A DNA stretch of 64,000 nucleotides from JARFVT01 sp036677425. Lineage in GTDB: Bacteria > Pseudomonadota > Alphaproteobacteria > UBA8366 > Aestuariispiraceae. Below are positions 54,708-63,261 of the stretch, piece by piece (within the stretch, counting starts at the first letter, position 1; each line of letters starts with the position of its first letter). A model generated the notes under the pieces. That model was not told the origin of the DNA. It was given only the letters and a program-made list of their open reading frames with translations, and made no database searches. A program made the position numbers and the translations under genes. The stretch spans positions 62,001 to 126,000 of the forward strand of contig JARFVT010000012.1 of assembly GCA_036677425.1 (NCBI GenBank), written 5' to 3'.

Positions 54708-55757
54708 ATGGCAAAGCATGATAACGATAAAAAAAATCAATCTGCAAACCCAATAATGGTTAATGTAACGCGCGGCGGGATTGTTGAAAGCCGCCATCGT
54801 GGCAGCATCGCCATTGTCGATAATAAAGGCAATGTAAAGGCCGCATGGGGCGATATTAAACGCAATATATTCCCACGTTCAGCCAATAAAGCATTACAGG
54901 CCTTGGCGATGGTTGAAAGCGGTGCGATTGATAAATTTGGTTTTAGCGATGCGGAAATTGCCTTTGCCTGTTCCTCTCATGGCGGCGAAGATATACATAT
55001 TTTGGCAGCAAAATCCATGTTGGATAAATTAAACCTTGATACGGACGCACTTGAATGCGGTATCCATTGGCCATTTAACAAAGATAGCCAACGCCAATTG
55101 GCATCTAATAATAAAAAACCATGCCAATTGCATAATAATTGTTCGGGTAAACATTCCGCCATGTTGGCGGCAAGCCTGATGATGAATATTAAAATTAAGG
55201 GTTATAGCCAGCAAACCCACCCCCTTCAGCAGAGAATTCTTGGCATAATCGAAGATATTTGTGGCGTTGATATGTCAAATTCGGCAGTGGGTATCGATGG
55301 CTGCTCCATCCCAACATTTGCCTTACCATTAGAAAATTTGGCTTATGGATTTGCCCGTTTCATTGCCCCCGATGATTTATCAGATAAACGCGCCAAGGCA
55401 TGTAAAATAATTGCCAAGGCGGTATTTTCCCATCCTGAAATGGTGGCGGGTAGCAAGCGATATTGCAGTGATATGATGCGTATCATGGGATCACGAGTAT
55501 TTTTAAAAACTGGTGCTGAAGGGGTTTATATTGCTGGATTGCCAGAATATGGCCTTGGGATCGCGGTAAAATGTGATGATGGCACAACAAGGGGCGCAGA
55601 AATGATGATGAGCGCTGCCCTAAAATATACTGGCATTTTTAACAAACAAAATATGCAAAGAATAACAGATTTTATTGATATTCCGCTTAAGAATCATGCT
55701 GGAACTATTGTCGGCAATATTCACCCAAGCGATGATTTTATAAATTTAAAAAATTAA
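54708..55757 (+). CDS. L-asparaginase II family protein
   Basis: 349 residues of the Asparaginase_II family (rhizobial thermolabile AnsA type, distinct from the EcAII fold). N-terminal VTRGGIVESRHRGSIAIVDN near 20, then NIFPRSANKALQALAMVESG near 56, EIAFACSSHGGEDIH near 86, ECGIHWPFNK near 115, and NNCSGKHSAMLAASLMM near 143, where Ser and Lys are expected catalytic residues. GVDMSNSAVGIDGCSIPTFA follows near 184. Acts on asparagine to give aspartate plus ammonia. Single gene between the methyltransferase and dnaK. Confidence 0.92.
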   Translation: MAKHDNDKKNQSANPIMVNVTRGGIVESRHRGSIAIVDNKGNVKAAWGDIKRNIFPRSANKALQALAMVESGAIDKFGFSDAEIAFACSSHGGEDIHILAAKSMLDKLNLDTDALECGIHWPFNKDSQRQLASNNKKPCQLHNNCSGKHSAMLAASLMMNIKIKGYSQQTHPLQQRILGIIEDICGVDMSNSAVGIDGCSIPTFALPLENLAYGFARFIAPDDLSDKRAKACKIIAKAVFSHPEMVAGSKRYCSDMMRIMGSRVFLKTGAEGVYIAGLPEYGLGIAVKCDDGTTRGAEMMMSAALKYTGIFNKQNMQRITDFIDIPLKNHAGTIVGNIHPSDDFINLKN

Positions 55758-55849
55758 AAAATAATTAGTGTTTTTATTACTATTTTACCATTAAAATTTA
55801 TATTAATTAACGCTCATATACAATTAAGTGGGTTTTTTATCAATAGATA

Positions 55850-55878
55850 CTTGCAAGCATGGCTATGTCTAACTATAT
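55850..55878 (+). promoter_or_regulatory. Weak heat-shock-like promoter candidate before dnaK
   Basis: CTTGCAAG at 55850 and CTATAT at 55873 resemble the alphaproteobacterial RpoH pattern (CTTG, about 17 bases, CYTATNT). The spacing of 19 bases is slightly long and match is partial. It lies 164 bases before dnaK in a 284-base gap that holds no gene, so it is tentative. Confidence 0.25.
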
Positions 55879-56041
55879 ACCCGTCAAGAAGACAATTTAT
55901 ATTTTGTTGTTTTTAAAAAATTATCCGTAAGGATTTAATTTTAAATTATACAAATATATTAACATTATTTTATAAATTTTGATGAATAGTGCTGAAATTT
56001 TGGGCTAATCAAGATTTACTTAATCAGGTGAGGTTTTAATT

Positions 56042-57967
56042 ATGAGTAAAGTTATTGGTATTGATCTGGGCACAACAAATTCTTGTATCGCAATCATGGA
56101 CGGTGGCGATGCACGGGTCGTAGAAAATTCTGAAGGCCAGCGTACGACGCCTTCAATGGTGGCATTTACCGAAGATGGCGAACGTCTTGTTGGGCATTCG
56201 GCAAAACGTCAAGCTGTTACAAATCCAGAAAATACTTTATTTGCGACAAAACGCTTAATCGGTCGTCAATTTACCGATAAAGAAGTCAAAAAAGATCGTG
56301 CCATGGCACCGTTTAAAATTATTAAAGCCGATGGCGGCGATGCGTGGGTTGAGGCAAAAGGCGAAAAATATGCGCCATCACAAATTGCCGCAATGATCTT
56401 GCAAAAAATGAAGGAGACGGCCGAAGCCTTCACTGGTGAAACTGTTACAAAAGCAGTAATCACCGTGCCGGCTTATTTCAATGATAGCCAACGCCAAGCA
56501 ACAAAAGATGCGGGCAAGATTGCTGGTCTTGAAGTATTGCGGATAATCAACGAACCAACTGCGGCGGCTTTGGCCTATGGCTTGGAAAGAAAAGGCAGCG
56601 GCAATATCGTTGTTTATGATCTTGGTGGCGGTACATTTGATGTGTCGATACTTGAAATTGGCGATGGTGTGTTCGAGGTTAAATCAACCAATGGCGACAC
56701 ATTCCTTGGTGGTGAAGATTTTGACCAAGCAATAATTGACTATTTAGCCGATGAATTTAAAAAAGAAAATGGCATCGATTTACGTACTGATCGTTTAGCC
56801 TTACAACGCCTAAAAGAAGCAGGCGAAAAAGCAAAATGTGAATTATCATCAGCGACACAAACCGATGTTAACTTGCCATTCATCACCGCCGATCAATCGG
56901 GCCCAAAACATTTAAATGTTAAAATCACGCGGGCAAAATTAGAGGCATTAGTTGGCGATTTAATTAAACGCACCGAAGGCCCATGTAAAAAAGCCTTGAA
57001 AGATGCGGGCCTTAAAGCATCAGATATTGACGAAGTTATCTTGGTTGGCGGCATGACACGTATGCCTAAAGTCTTTGAAACTGTTGCGAAAATATTTGGT
57101 CGTGAACCACATCGTGGTGTTAACCCTGATGAAGTTGTTGCGGTTGGCGCAGCCATTCAAGGTGGCGTATTACAAGGCGATGTCAAGGATGTATTATTGC
57201 TTGATGTTACCCCATTGTCGCTTGGCATTGAAACATTAGGCGGCGTTTTCACAAGATTAATCGAACGAAACACAACTATTCCTACTAAGAAAAGCCAAAC
57301 ATTCTCAACTGCCGAAGATAATCAAGCAGCAGTAACGATTAGGGTTTTCCAAGGCGAGCGGGAAATGGCGGCTGATAATAAAATTCTTGGTCAATTTGAC
57401 CTTGTGGGTATTCCACCCGCACCACGCGGCGTGCCACAAGTCGAAGTAACATTTGATATTGATGCCAATGGTATCGTTCATGTGTCGGCAAAAGATAAAG
57501 GCACGGGCAAAGAACAACAAATTAAGATTCAGGCATCAGGCGGTCTTAATGACGATGATATTGACCAAATGGTAAAAGATGCCGAAGCCAATGCGGAGGG
57601 CGATAAAAAACGCCGTGAAATAGTGGAAGCAAAAAATTCTGCCGATGGGCTTATCCATTCAACCGAAACATCGCTTAAAGATTATGGCGATAAAGTAAGT
57701 GCGGAAGATAAAACAACCATTGAAACAGATCTTACCGCATTAAAAGAAGCAATGGAAAAAGATGATGCTGATGAAATCAAGGAAAAATCTGATGCATTAA
57801 CTCAATCTGCGATGAAACTTGGCGAGGCCATGTATAAATCGTCACAACAAGATGGTGGTGATGATGCAGGATTTAATGATAAAGCCGCTGATGATAAAGC
57901 CGCCGATGATAATGTTGTCGATGCAGAATTTGAAGAAGTTGACGAAGGCAATAAAGATAAGTCTTAA
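56042..57967 (+). CDS. dnaK: Chaperone DnaK (Hsp70)
   Basis: ATP-driven chaperone. 641 residues. N-terminal VIGIDLGTTNSCIAIMDGG, VPAYFNDSQRQATKDAG near 144, NEPTAAALAYGLERKG near 170, IVVYDLGGGTFDVSILEIG near 194 and VILVGGMTRMPKVFETV near 338; substrate-binding domain starting LLLDVTPLSLGIETLGG near 392. The tail is acidic with DAEFEEVDEGNKDKS as usual. GGTGAGG lies 8 to 9 bases before the ATG. It is followed by a hairpin terminator and then dnaJ. Confidence 0.98.
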   Translation: MSKVIGIDLGTTNSCIAIMDGGDARVVENSEGQRTTPSMVAFTEDGERLVGHSAKRQAVTNPENTLFATKRLIGRQFTDKEVKKDRAMAPFKIIKADGGDAWVEAKGEKYAPSQIAAMILQKMKETAEAFTGETVTKAVITVPAYFNDSQRQATKDAGKIAGLEVLRIINEPTAAALAYGLERKGSGNIVVYDLGGGTFDVSILEIGDGVFEVKSTNGDTFLGGEDFDQAIIDYLADEFKKENGIDLRTDRLALQRLKEAGEKAKCELSSATQTDVNLPFITADQSGPKHLNVKITRAKLEALVGDLIKRTEGPCKKALKDAGLKASDIDEVILVGGMTRMPKVFETVAKIFGREPHRGVNPDEVVAVGAAIQGGVLQGDVKDVLLLDVTPLSLGIETLGGVFTRLIERNTTIPTKKSQTFSTAEDNQAAVTIRVFQGEREMAADNKILGQFDLVGIPPAPRGVPQVEVTFDIDANGIVHVSAKDKGTGKEQQIKIQASGGLNDDDIDQMVKDAEANAEGDKKRREIVEAKNSADGLIHSTETSLKDYGDKVSAEDKTTIETDLTALKEAMEKDDADEIKEKSDALTQSAMKLGEAMYKSSQQDGGDDAGFNDKAADDKAADDNVVDAEFEEVDEGNKDKS

Positions 57968-57980
57968 GGTTTCGTAAATT

Positions 57981-58016
57981 AAGGCCAGTTCAGATTAATT
58001 TCTGCACTGGCCTTTT
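57981..58016 (+). terminator. Intrinsic terminator between dnaK and dnaJ
   Basis: AAGGCCAGT (57981-57989) pairs perfectly with ACTGGCCTT (58006-58014), with four more pairs inside (CAGA/TCTG) and TTTT at 58013-58016. It lies 14 bases after the dnaK stop and would lower dnaJ transcription relative to dnaK, a common arrangement. Confidence 0.8.
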
Positions 58017-58043
58017 ATTCCAGAAAGCGAGGCTTAAGACATC

Positions 58044-59180
58044 ATGTCAAAGCAAGATTATTATGAAACTTTAAATGTCGGCAAAAATGCCGATGCTGCC
58101 ATCCTTAAATCTGCTTATCGTAAATTGGCGATGCAATATCATCCCGATAAAAACCCTGATGATGCAAAGGCAGAGGCGAAATTTAAAGAAATAAACGAAG
58201 CCTATGAAATATTAAAAGACGATAATAAACGTGCGGCCTATGATCAATATGGTCATCAAGCATTTGAAGGCGGCATGGGCGGAAGGCAAGGCGGCGGGCA
58301 AGGTTTTGGTGGCTTCACCGATATATTCGAAGAAATGTTTGGCGATTTTGGCGGCGGTGGTCGTGGACGCGGTGCGGCACAGGTTAATCGCGGTTCTGAT
58401 CAACGCTATAATCTGGAAATAAGCCTTGAAGATGCTTTTAATGGTCGCAATATCGAAATAAGAATACCCGGCACCGCTGCATGTCAAAAATGTGGTGGCA
58501 GCGGCGGCGAAGATGGCGCGAAACCAGTAAGCTGCACCACATGCAATGGTCATGGCAAAGTTCGCCAACAACAGGGTTTTTTCACATTAGAACGGGTTTG
58601 CCCCACATGCCACGGTCAAGGCAGTAATATTGATAAACCATGTAACCCTTGTTCTGGTTCAGGCAGGGTTGCAAAAGAGCGTACATTATCAGTTAATATT
58701 CCCAAAGGGGTAGAAGAAGGCACAAGGATAAGGTTAACCGGTGAAGGTGAAGCAGGATTGCGCGGCGCCGATGCTGGCGATCTTTATATTTTCTTATCTC
58801 TATCGCCACATAGAATTTTTCAACGCGAAGATTCTAATATTTTTTGTGAAGTGCCAATCGTGATGGTCGATGCCACATTAGGCGCAGAAATAGAAGTACC
58901 AACAATCGATGGTGGGCGTGCCAAGGTTAAAATACCAAGCGGCACTCAAACTGGACAGCAATTTAGGCTACGCGGCAAGGGCATGAATATCATGCGCAGA
59001 AATTCACGTGGCGATATGTATATTCAAGTGAGCATTGAAACGCCGGTTAATTTAACCAAAAGGCAAAAAGAATTGCTTGGCGAATTTAGAAATGCGGGCG
59101 ATAAGCATAAATCCCATAGCCCTAAAAGTGATGGTTTTTTCTCTAAGGTTAAAGAATTTTGGGAAGATTTAACCGAATAA
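58044..59180 (+). CDS. dnaJ: Co-chaperone DnaJ (Hsp40)
   Basis: Stimulates DnaK ATPase and delivers substrates. 378 residues. The J domain (about 5-70) has HPDKNPDD with the HPD motif near 34; a Gly-rich segment follows (about 75-115). The zinc region has four CxxCxGxG-like repeats: CQKCGGSG, CTTCNGHG, CPTCHGQG and CNPCSGSG near 150-205. The C-terminal beta domains are complete. AGCGAGG lies about ten bases before the ATG. Confidence 0.97.
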   Translation: MSKQDYYETLNVGKNADAAILKSAYRKLAMQYHPDKNPDDAKAEAKFKEINEAYEILKDDNKRAAYDQYGHQAFEGGMGGRQGGGQGFGGFTDIFEEMFGDFGGGGRGRGAAQVNRGSDQRYNLEISLEDAFNGRNIEIRIPGTAACQKCGGSGGEDGAKPVSCTTCNGHGKVRQQQGFFTLERVCPTCHGQGSNIDKPCNPCSGSGRVAKERTLSVNIPKGVEEGTRIRLTGEGEAGLRGADAGDLYIFLSLSPHRIFQREDSNIFCEVPIVMVDATLGAEIEVPTIDGGRAKVKIPSGTQTGQQFRLRGKGMNIMRRNSRGDMYIQVSIETPVNLTKRQKELLGEFRNAGDKHKSHSPKSDGFFSKVKEFWEDLTE

Positions 59181-59286
59181 TATCCGACAACCATTTAAAT
59201 GGCCCCAATATATAGTTAGAATTGGCACTTTCAATATTACCAATTTAGCCATATCAAAAGGGCATTTAAAGTTATCGGAGAAATTC

Positions 59287-59946
59287 ATGCCAAGCACTCA
59301 AGCAAAATCAAGCTATCAACCAAGCGCAAAATCACAATTAAAACGCAGCCATCAACGCGGCAGTTATGATTATGACAGCGTTCATAAAATTTTAGATGCT
59401 GCACCAATTTGTCATGTGGGCTATAATATAGATTCTGAACCATATGTAACGCCAACCACCCATTGGCGCAAAGATGATTGGCTATATTGGCATGGCTCAA
59501 GTGCTAGCCGCATGTTAAAACAACAGGCAAAATCTATTCCTGTTTGCCTTACTGCAACCTTATTTGATGGATTTGTCATGGCGAGAAGCGCATTTCATCA
59601 TAGCGCAAATTATCGCTGCGTCATGGCATTTGGCAATGCGGAAATGATCGATGACCAAGATGAAAAGCTTGCAGCATTAAAGGCGATGTTTGATAAATTT
59701 TGGCCCGAAAGATGGGCAGAAATGCGCCCCATTAACGCCAAAGAAATGAAGGCAACCATGGTGATTAAAATGCAAATAATCGAAGCATCGGCAAAGGTAA
59801 GAACCGGTCATCCCATTGATGATACCGAAGATTATAATGCTGATATTTGGGCAGGGATATTGCCATTTAATCATAATTATAGCAGCGCAATTGACGACCC
59901 ACAATTAAAAGACGGCGTATTTCTACCAGATTATTTAATAAGATAA
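59287..59946 (+). CDS. Pyridoxamine 5'-phosphate oxidase-like flavin-binding protein
   Basis: 219 residues of the Pyridox_ox_2 / NimA-like split-barrel group. RGSYDYDSVHKILDAAPICH near 24, then WRKDDWLYWHGSSASRMLKQ near 59, which would bind FMN phosphate, and AFHHSANYRCVMAFGNAEMI near 100. It ends with KVRTGHPIDD and IWAGILPF, a family pattern. The natural substrate is unknown; members include heme- or F420-related reductases and detoxification proteins. It is monocistronic, with GGAG eight bases before the ATG. Confidence 0.87.
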   Translation: MPSTQAKSSYQPSAKSQLKRSHQRGSYDYDSVHKILDAAPICHVGYNIDSEPYVTPTTHWRKDDWLYWHGSSASRMLKQQAKSIPVCLTATLFDGFVMARSAFHHSANYRCVMAFGNAEMIDDQDEKLAALKAMFDKFWPERWAEMRPINAKEMKATMVIKMQIIEASAKVRTGHPIDDTEDYNADIWAGILPFNHNYSSAIDDPQLKDGVFLPDYLIR

Positions 59947-59980
59947 TTCATAATATATAACATTAAAAACCAAAGGAATA

Positions 59981-60235
59981 TTAAAAATCAGAACAACGCC
60001 CCGCCTTTTCCCAATCACCATATCTGGTTGGCTCTAACCCTTTTGGGCCACCAGTTTCTATTTCTATTTCACCAGCCGCTTGTGCTTTTTTACGCCATGT
60101 TTCACCTGCCATATCGGCTTTTGCTTCTGCCAATGACTTGGCATCAAGTCCACTTAAATCATATTCTTGCTTATCTTCAATAATTTTTACAACCGAATTA
60201 TTATTATTCTTGAAAATATTCTTTAACTTACTCAT
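59981..60235 (-). CDS. DUF1674 protein, succinate dehydrogenase assembly factor 4-like
   Basis: 84 residues. The conserved C-terminus IEIETGGPKGLEPTRYGDWE ends KAGRCSDF, the diagnostic DUF1674 pattern shared with mitochondrial SDHAF4, which binds the flavinated SdhA subunit and helps assembly. The N-terminal part is basic and variable. In many alphaproteobacteria this gene sits beside rsmB; here it is divergent from it with a 139-base gap. Confidence 0.93.
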   Translation of the reverse strand: MSKLKNIFKNNNNSVVKIIEDKQEYDLSGLDAKSLAEAKADMAGETWRKKAQAAGEIEIETGGPKGLEPTRYGDWEKAGRCSDF

Positions 60236-60374
60236 GAAAATATACCATCTGAAAGATATTGGTTAAAATAGGTCATATTATAATCTAATTGGTAATTATA
60301 TTATCGCCTGCGGTAAAGTGAATATTTATATTTTTTGCTTTCATAAAAACCAATGACGCGGCATAAGCATCAAT

Positions 60375-61685
60375 ATGACCAATAGAATAATAAATACTCA
60401 CAAGATAAAAGCCGATGCTAGGCGCATTGCAATTGGCGTTTTGGACGATGTGCTTGAACGTAAATTAGAATTTGACTATGCTTTTAATAATGCTCGACAT
60501 ATGGAGTTTTTACAACCACGCGACCGTGCCTTTGCCCGACTGATATTATTAACAACATTTCGTAATTTAGGGCAGATTGACGCAATTATAGGCAAGTTTT
60601 TACAACGACCACCTAAGGGTAAAGGCCGTTGGTTGATGTCTATTATGCGTATAACCACGGCGCAATTAGTTTTTTTAGACACCCCACCACATGCGGCAGT
60701 TAGTCAGGCGTTGAAATTACTAGAAATATTAAAACTTAAGCAATTCAAGGGTTTAGCCAATGCAGTCTTACGTAAGATATCAGAAGAAGGCGTTGAAATA
60801 GCACAATCACAAAACGCTGGGCAGTTGAATACTCCCGCTAGGTTTTATCGCCTCTGCCACAAGGCCTATGGCAAAGATAATACCACCGCAAGTGCAAAAA
60901 TTCATGGGTGTGAGGCTAATTTAGATATAAGCGTTAAGTCTGATACTGATCAGTGGGCACAAAAACTGGATGGGGTTATATTACCAAATGGTACTATCCG
61001 TTTAAAATCAGTGAGCGACATAACCATATTGCCAGGATTTGACGATGGTCAATGGTGGGTTCAAGATACAGCCGCCAGCCTGCCTGTGCATTTAATGGGT
61101 GATATTAATGGTAAAAATATTATCGATTTATGCGCTGCACCCGGTGGTAAGACCTTGCAGATGGTCGCAATGGGGGCAAATGTCATTGCGGTTGACAGAT
61201 CATCAAAACGCATGGCGAGATTATCGGAAAATCTAACCCGCACCAAACTTGATGCGAAAATAATTATTGCTGATGCCTTAGAATATCAACCAGAAAAATT
61301 AGCAGATGTGATATTGTTAGACGCGCCTTGCTCATCGACGGGGACTATCCGCCGTCACCCTGATTTAATCCATCAAAAAAGCTTAAGAGATGTGCAAAGG
61401 CTTAGCCAATTACAAGATGATTTATTACAAGCAGCAGTAAAAATGGTCAAGTCTGGCGGTATTATTATTTATACAACATGTTCATTGCAACCAGAAGAAG
61501 GCGAATCGCGTATTCGTTATTTTCTTAAAAATTCACAATTAGTGGAAAAATCAGATATATTAACAAGTGATATTTTTAATTGTGATGAATTAATAAGTGA
61601 TGGTTATTTACGTTGCCTGCCATGTCATTTTGCTAAATATGGCGGCATGGATGGTTTTTTTGCTGCAAGGTTAATCAAAGAATAG
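60375..61685 (+). CDS. rsmB: 16S rRNA m5C967 methyltransferase RsmB
   Basis: Methylates C967 of 16S rRNA. 436 residues. N-terminal NusB-like RNA-binding domain (about 10-150), then a SAM domain: IIDLCAAPGGKTLQMVAMGA near 250 (motif I), NVIAVDRSSKRM near 270, and two cysteine motifs, ILLDAPCSSTGTIRRHPDLI near 314 and IIYTTCSLQPEEGE near 364, carrying the release and nucleophile Cys. The ATG follows a weak ribosome-binding site. It converges on the LuxO-like regulator gene, 24 bases away. Confidence 0.95.
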   Translation: MTNRIINTHKIKADARRIAIGVLDDVLERKLEFDYAFNNARHMEFLQPRDRAFARLILLTTFRNLGQIDAIIGKFLQRPPKGKGRWLMSIMRITTAQLVFLDTPPHAAVSQALKLLEILKLKQFKGLANAVLRKISEEGVEIAQSQNAGQLNTPARFYRLCHKAYGKDNTTASAKIHGCEANLDISVKSDTDQWAQKLDGVILPNGTIRLKSVSDITILPGFDDGQWWVQDTAASLPVHLMGDINGKNIIDLCAAPGGKTLQMVAMGANVIAVDRSSKRMARLSENLTRTKLDAKIIIADALEYQPEKLADVILLDAPCSSTGTIRRHPDLIHQKSLRDVQRLSQLQDDLLQAAVKMVKSGGIIIYTTCSLQPEEGESRIRYFLKNSQLVEKSDILTSDIFNCDELISDGYLRCLPCHFAKYGGMDGFFAARLIKE

Positions 61686-61709
61686 AATAACAGCTAAAAT
61701 AACATCGAA

Positions 61710-63122
61710 CTATTCTTCTTTTGGCCAGCTTGCTCGCTTTCGATAAATTGTCGATGGAGCAACCCCTAATATTTTTGCGGCTCTTTGTATATTACCATCA
61801 CAAAAATTAATTGCTTCACTAATTGCATCGCGTTCCACATGCCATAATTTTTTTATTGTTTTTGGCACATTCGCATCACCCTTTGTTGGCGGCAATGATA
61901 ACACTGGCAATATATTTAATCGATCAAGCGATGTAGTTGTTGCAACCATCATATTATCAAGCGGGGCAGGTAACATACCAACACGGACAATATCGCCACT
62001 ATTAAGCACGACAATATTACGCAATATATTTTGCAATTCACGAACATTGCCAGGCCAATCATAGTTTTTAAAAATTGCTTCCACATCTCTAGAAAAGCTA
62101 TGAAATGCCTTTTTTTCTTCAAAAGAATATTTTTTGATTAACTTTTTAGCAATCTCTAATACATCATTACCTCTTTTACTTAACGAAGGCATTGTGATTG
62201 GAATAACATGCAATCGGTAATATAAATCTTCACGAAAATCACCATTTTCAACTGCGGCTTGTATATCTTTATTGGTGGCACAAACATATCTTATATCGAC
62301 TTTTTCTATCTTTGTGCCGCCTAATTTTTGAAAAGAGCCACTTTGGATAAAACGTAACAACTTAGTTTGCAATTCCAATGGCATTCCGCCAATTTCATCT
62401 AAAAATAATGTCCCGCCATCGGCTAATGTGGCGGCACCATCACGGTCAGAAATTGCATTGGTATAGGCACCTTTAACATGACCAAATATTTCTGATTCCA
62501 TTAGATGCAATGGAATCGCACTACAATTAATGGCAATGAAAGGTTGTTTTGCCCTTGGGCTTTGGCGGTGAATAGCCTCCGCACATAATTCCTTGCCCGT
62601 GCCAGATTCACCCGTGATAAAAACCGTTGCCTTCGATGTAGCCGCAGCATCAATGATGCGATATACGGCCTGCATAGCAAGCGAGCTGCCTATAAAATCA
62701 TGATATTCTTGTCTTGCCCCAGCCTTAATTGTTTCAACAATTTGTGATAATTCTTGATGTTCCAACGCATTTCTTATGGTGGTAATAAGACAATTGGCAT
62801 TAAATGGCTTTACGATAAAATCATATGCACCGCCGCGCACTGCCTCTACCGCTGTGCTGATTGAATCATGGGCTGTTATTATCACGACGCTGCTGGGTAT
62901 TTTTTTTTGTTTGATAAAATGCAAAATATCCAGGCCGTTCATATCGGGTAGATTTATATCCAACATTACAACAGCGGGTGTATTTTTTGCTAATTCCGCC
63001 AAAGCCTCTTTACCCGTTTCGACACTAATTACCTCAACATTTTCTTTTACAAGATATTGTTCATATAATCTAGCAAGTGAAACTGTATCTTCTATCAATA
63101 GTATTTTTGATTTATCCGACAT
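61710..63122 (-). CDS. LuxO-like sigma-54-dependent response regulator
   Basis: 470 residues: receiver domain (1-120) with phospho-acceptor Asp55 in VVMLDINLPDMNG; AAA domain with Walker A ITGESGTGKELCAEAIHRQS near 168, Walker B GTLFLDEIGGMPLEL near 237, and DYWPGNVRELQN-like segment near 356; a Fis-type helix-turn-helix at the end (DGNIQRAAKILGVAPSTIYR). Architecture and LWHVERDAISEAINFCDGN before the helix-turn-helix resemble LuxO. The sigma-54 contact loop reads GAYTNA instead of GAFTGA, unusual at the fifth position. No cognate kinase gene is adjacent; targets unknown. Confidence 0.88.
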   Translation of the reverse strand: MSDKSKILLIEDTVSLARLYEQYLVKENVEVISVETGKEALAELAKNTPAVVMLDINLPDMNGLDILHFIKQKKIPSSVVIITAHDSISTAVEAVRGGAYDFIVKPFNANCLITTIRNALEHQELSQIVETIKAGARQEYHDFIGSSLAMQAVYRIIDAAATSKATVFITGESGTGKELCAEAIHRQSPRAKQPFIAINCSAIPLHLMESEIFGHVKGAYTNAISDRDGAATLADGGTLFLDEIGGMPLELQTKLLRFIQSGSFQKLGGTKIEKVDIRYVCATNKDIQAAVENGDFREDLYYRLHVIPITMPSLSKRGNDVLEIAKKLIKKYSFEEKKAFHSFSRDVEAIFKNYDWPGNVRELQNILRNIVVLNSGDIVRVGMLPAPLDNMMVATTTSLDRLNILPVLSLPPTKGDANVPKTIKKLWHVERDAISEAINFCDGNIQRAAKILGVAPSTIYRKRASWPKEE

Positions 63123-63206
63123 GTTAATTTAATAGTTGCATTATTGTAAAATATTTAAAATAAAAAGTTATTATGCCTAATTATAAATATAAGCTTGTTG
63201 GTAATA

Positions 63207-63241
63207 TAAAAACACCCGGAATTGAAATCCGGGTATTTTTA
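63207..63241 (-). terminator. Bidirectional intrinsic terminator
   Basis: ACCCGGA (63214-63220) pairs with TCCGGGT (63228-63234), around a seven-base loop. An A-run precedes and a T-run follows, so it can work in both directions; on the reverse strand it lies 28 bases after the BI-1 gene stop, isolating it from the LuxO-like gene. Confidence 0.82.
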
Positions 63242-63261
63242 TGATTTGATTAAAATAAATT

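Noticed and set aside
61678..61718. AAGAATAG/CTATTCTT pair at the rsmB and regulator gene ends as a terminator
   Set aside because: Eight-base AT-rich arms with a 24-base loop overlapping both coding ends; too weak to call.
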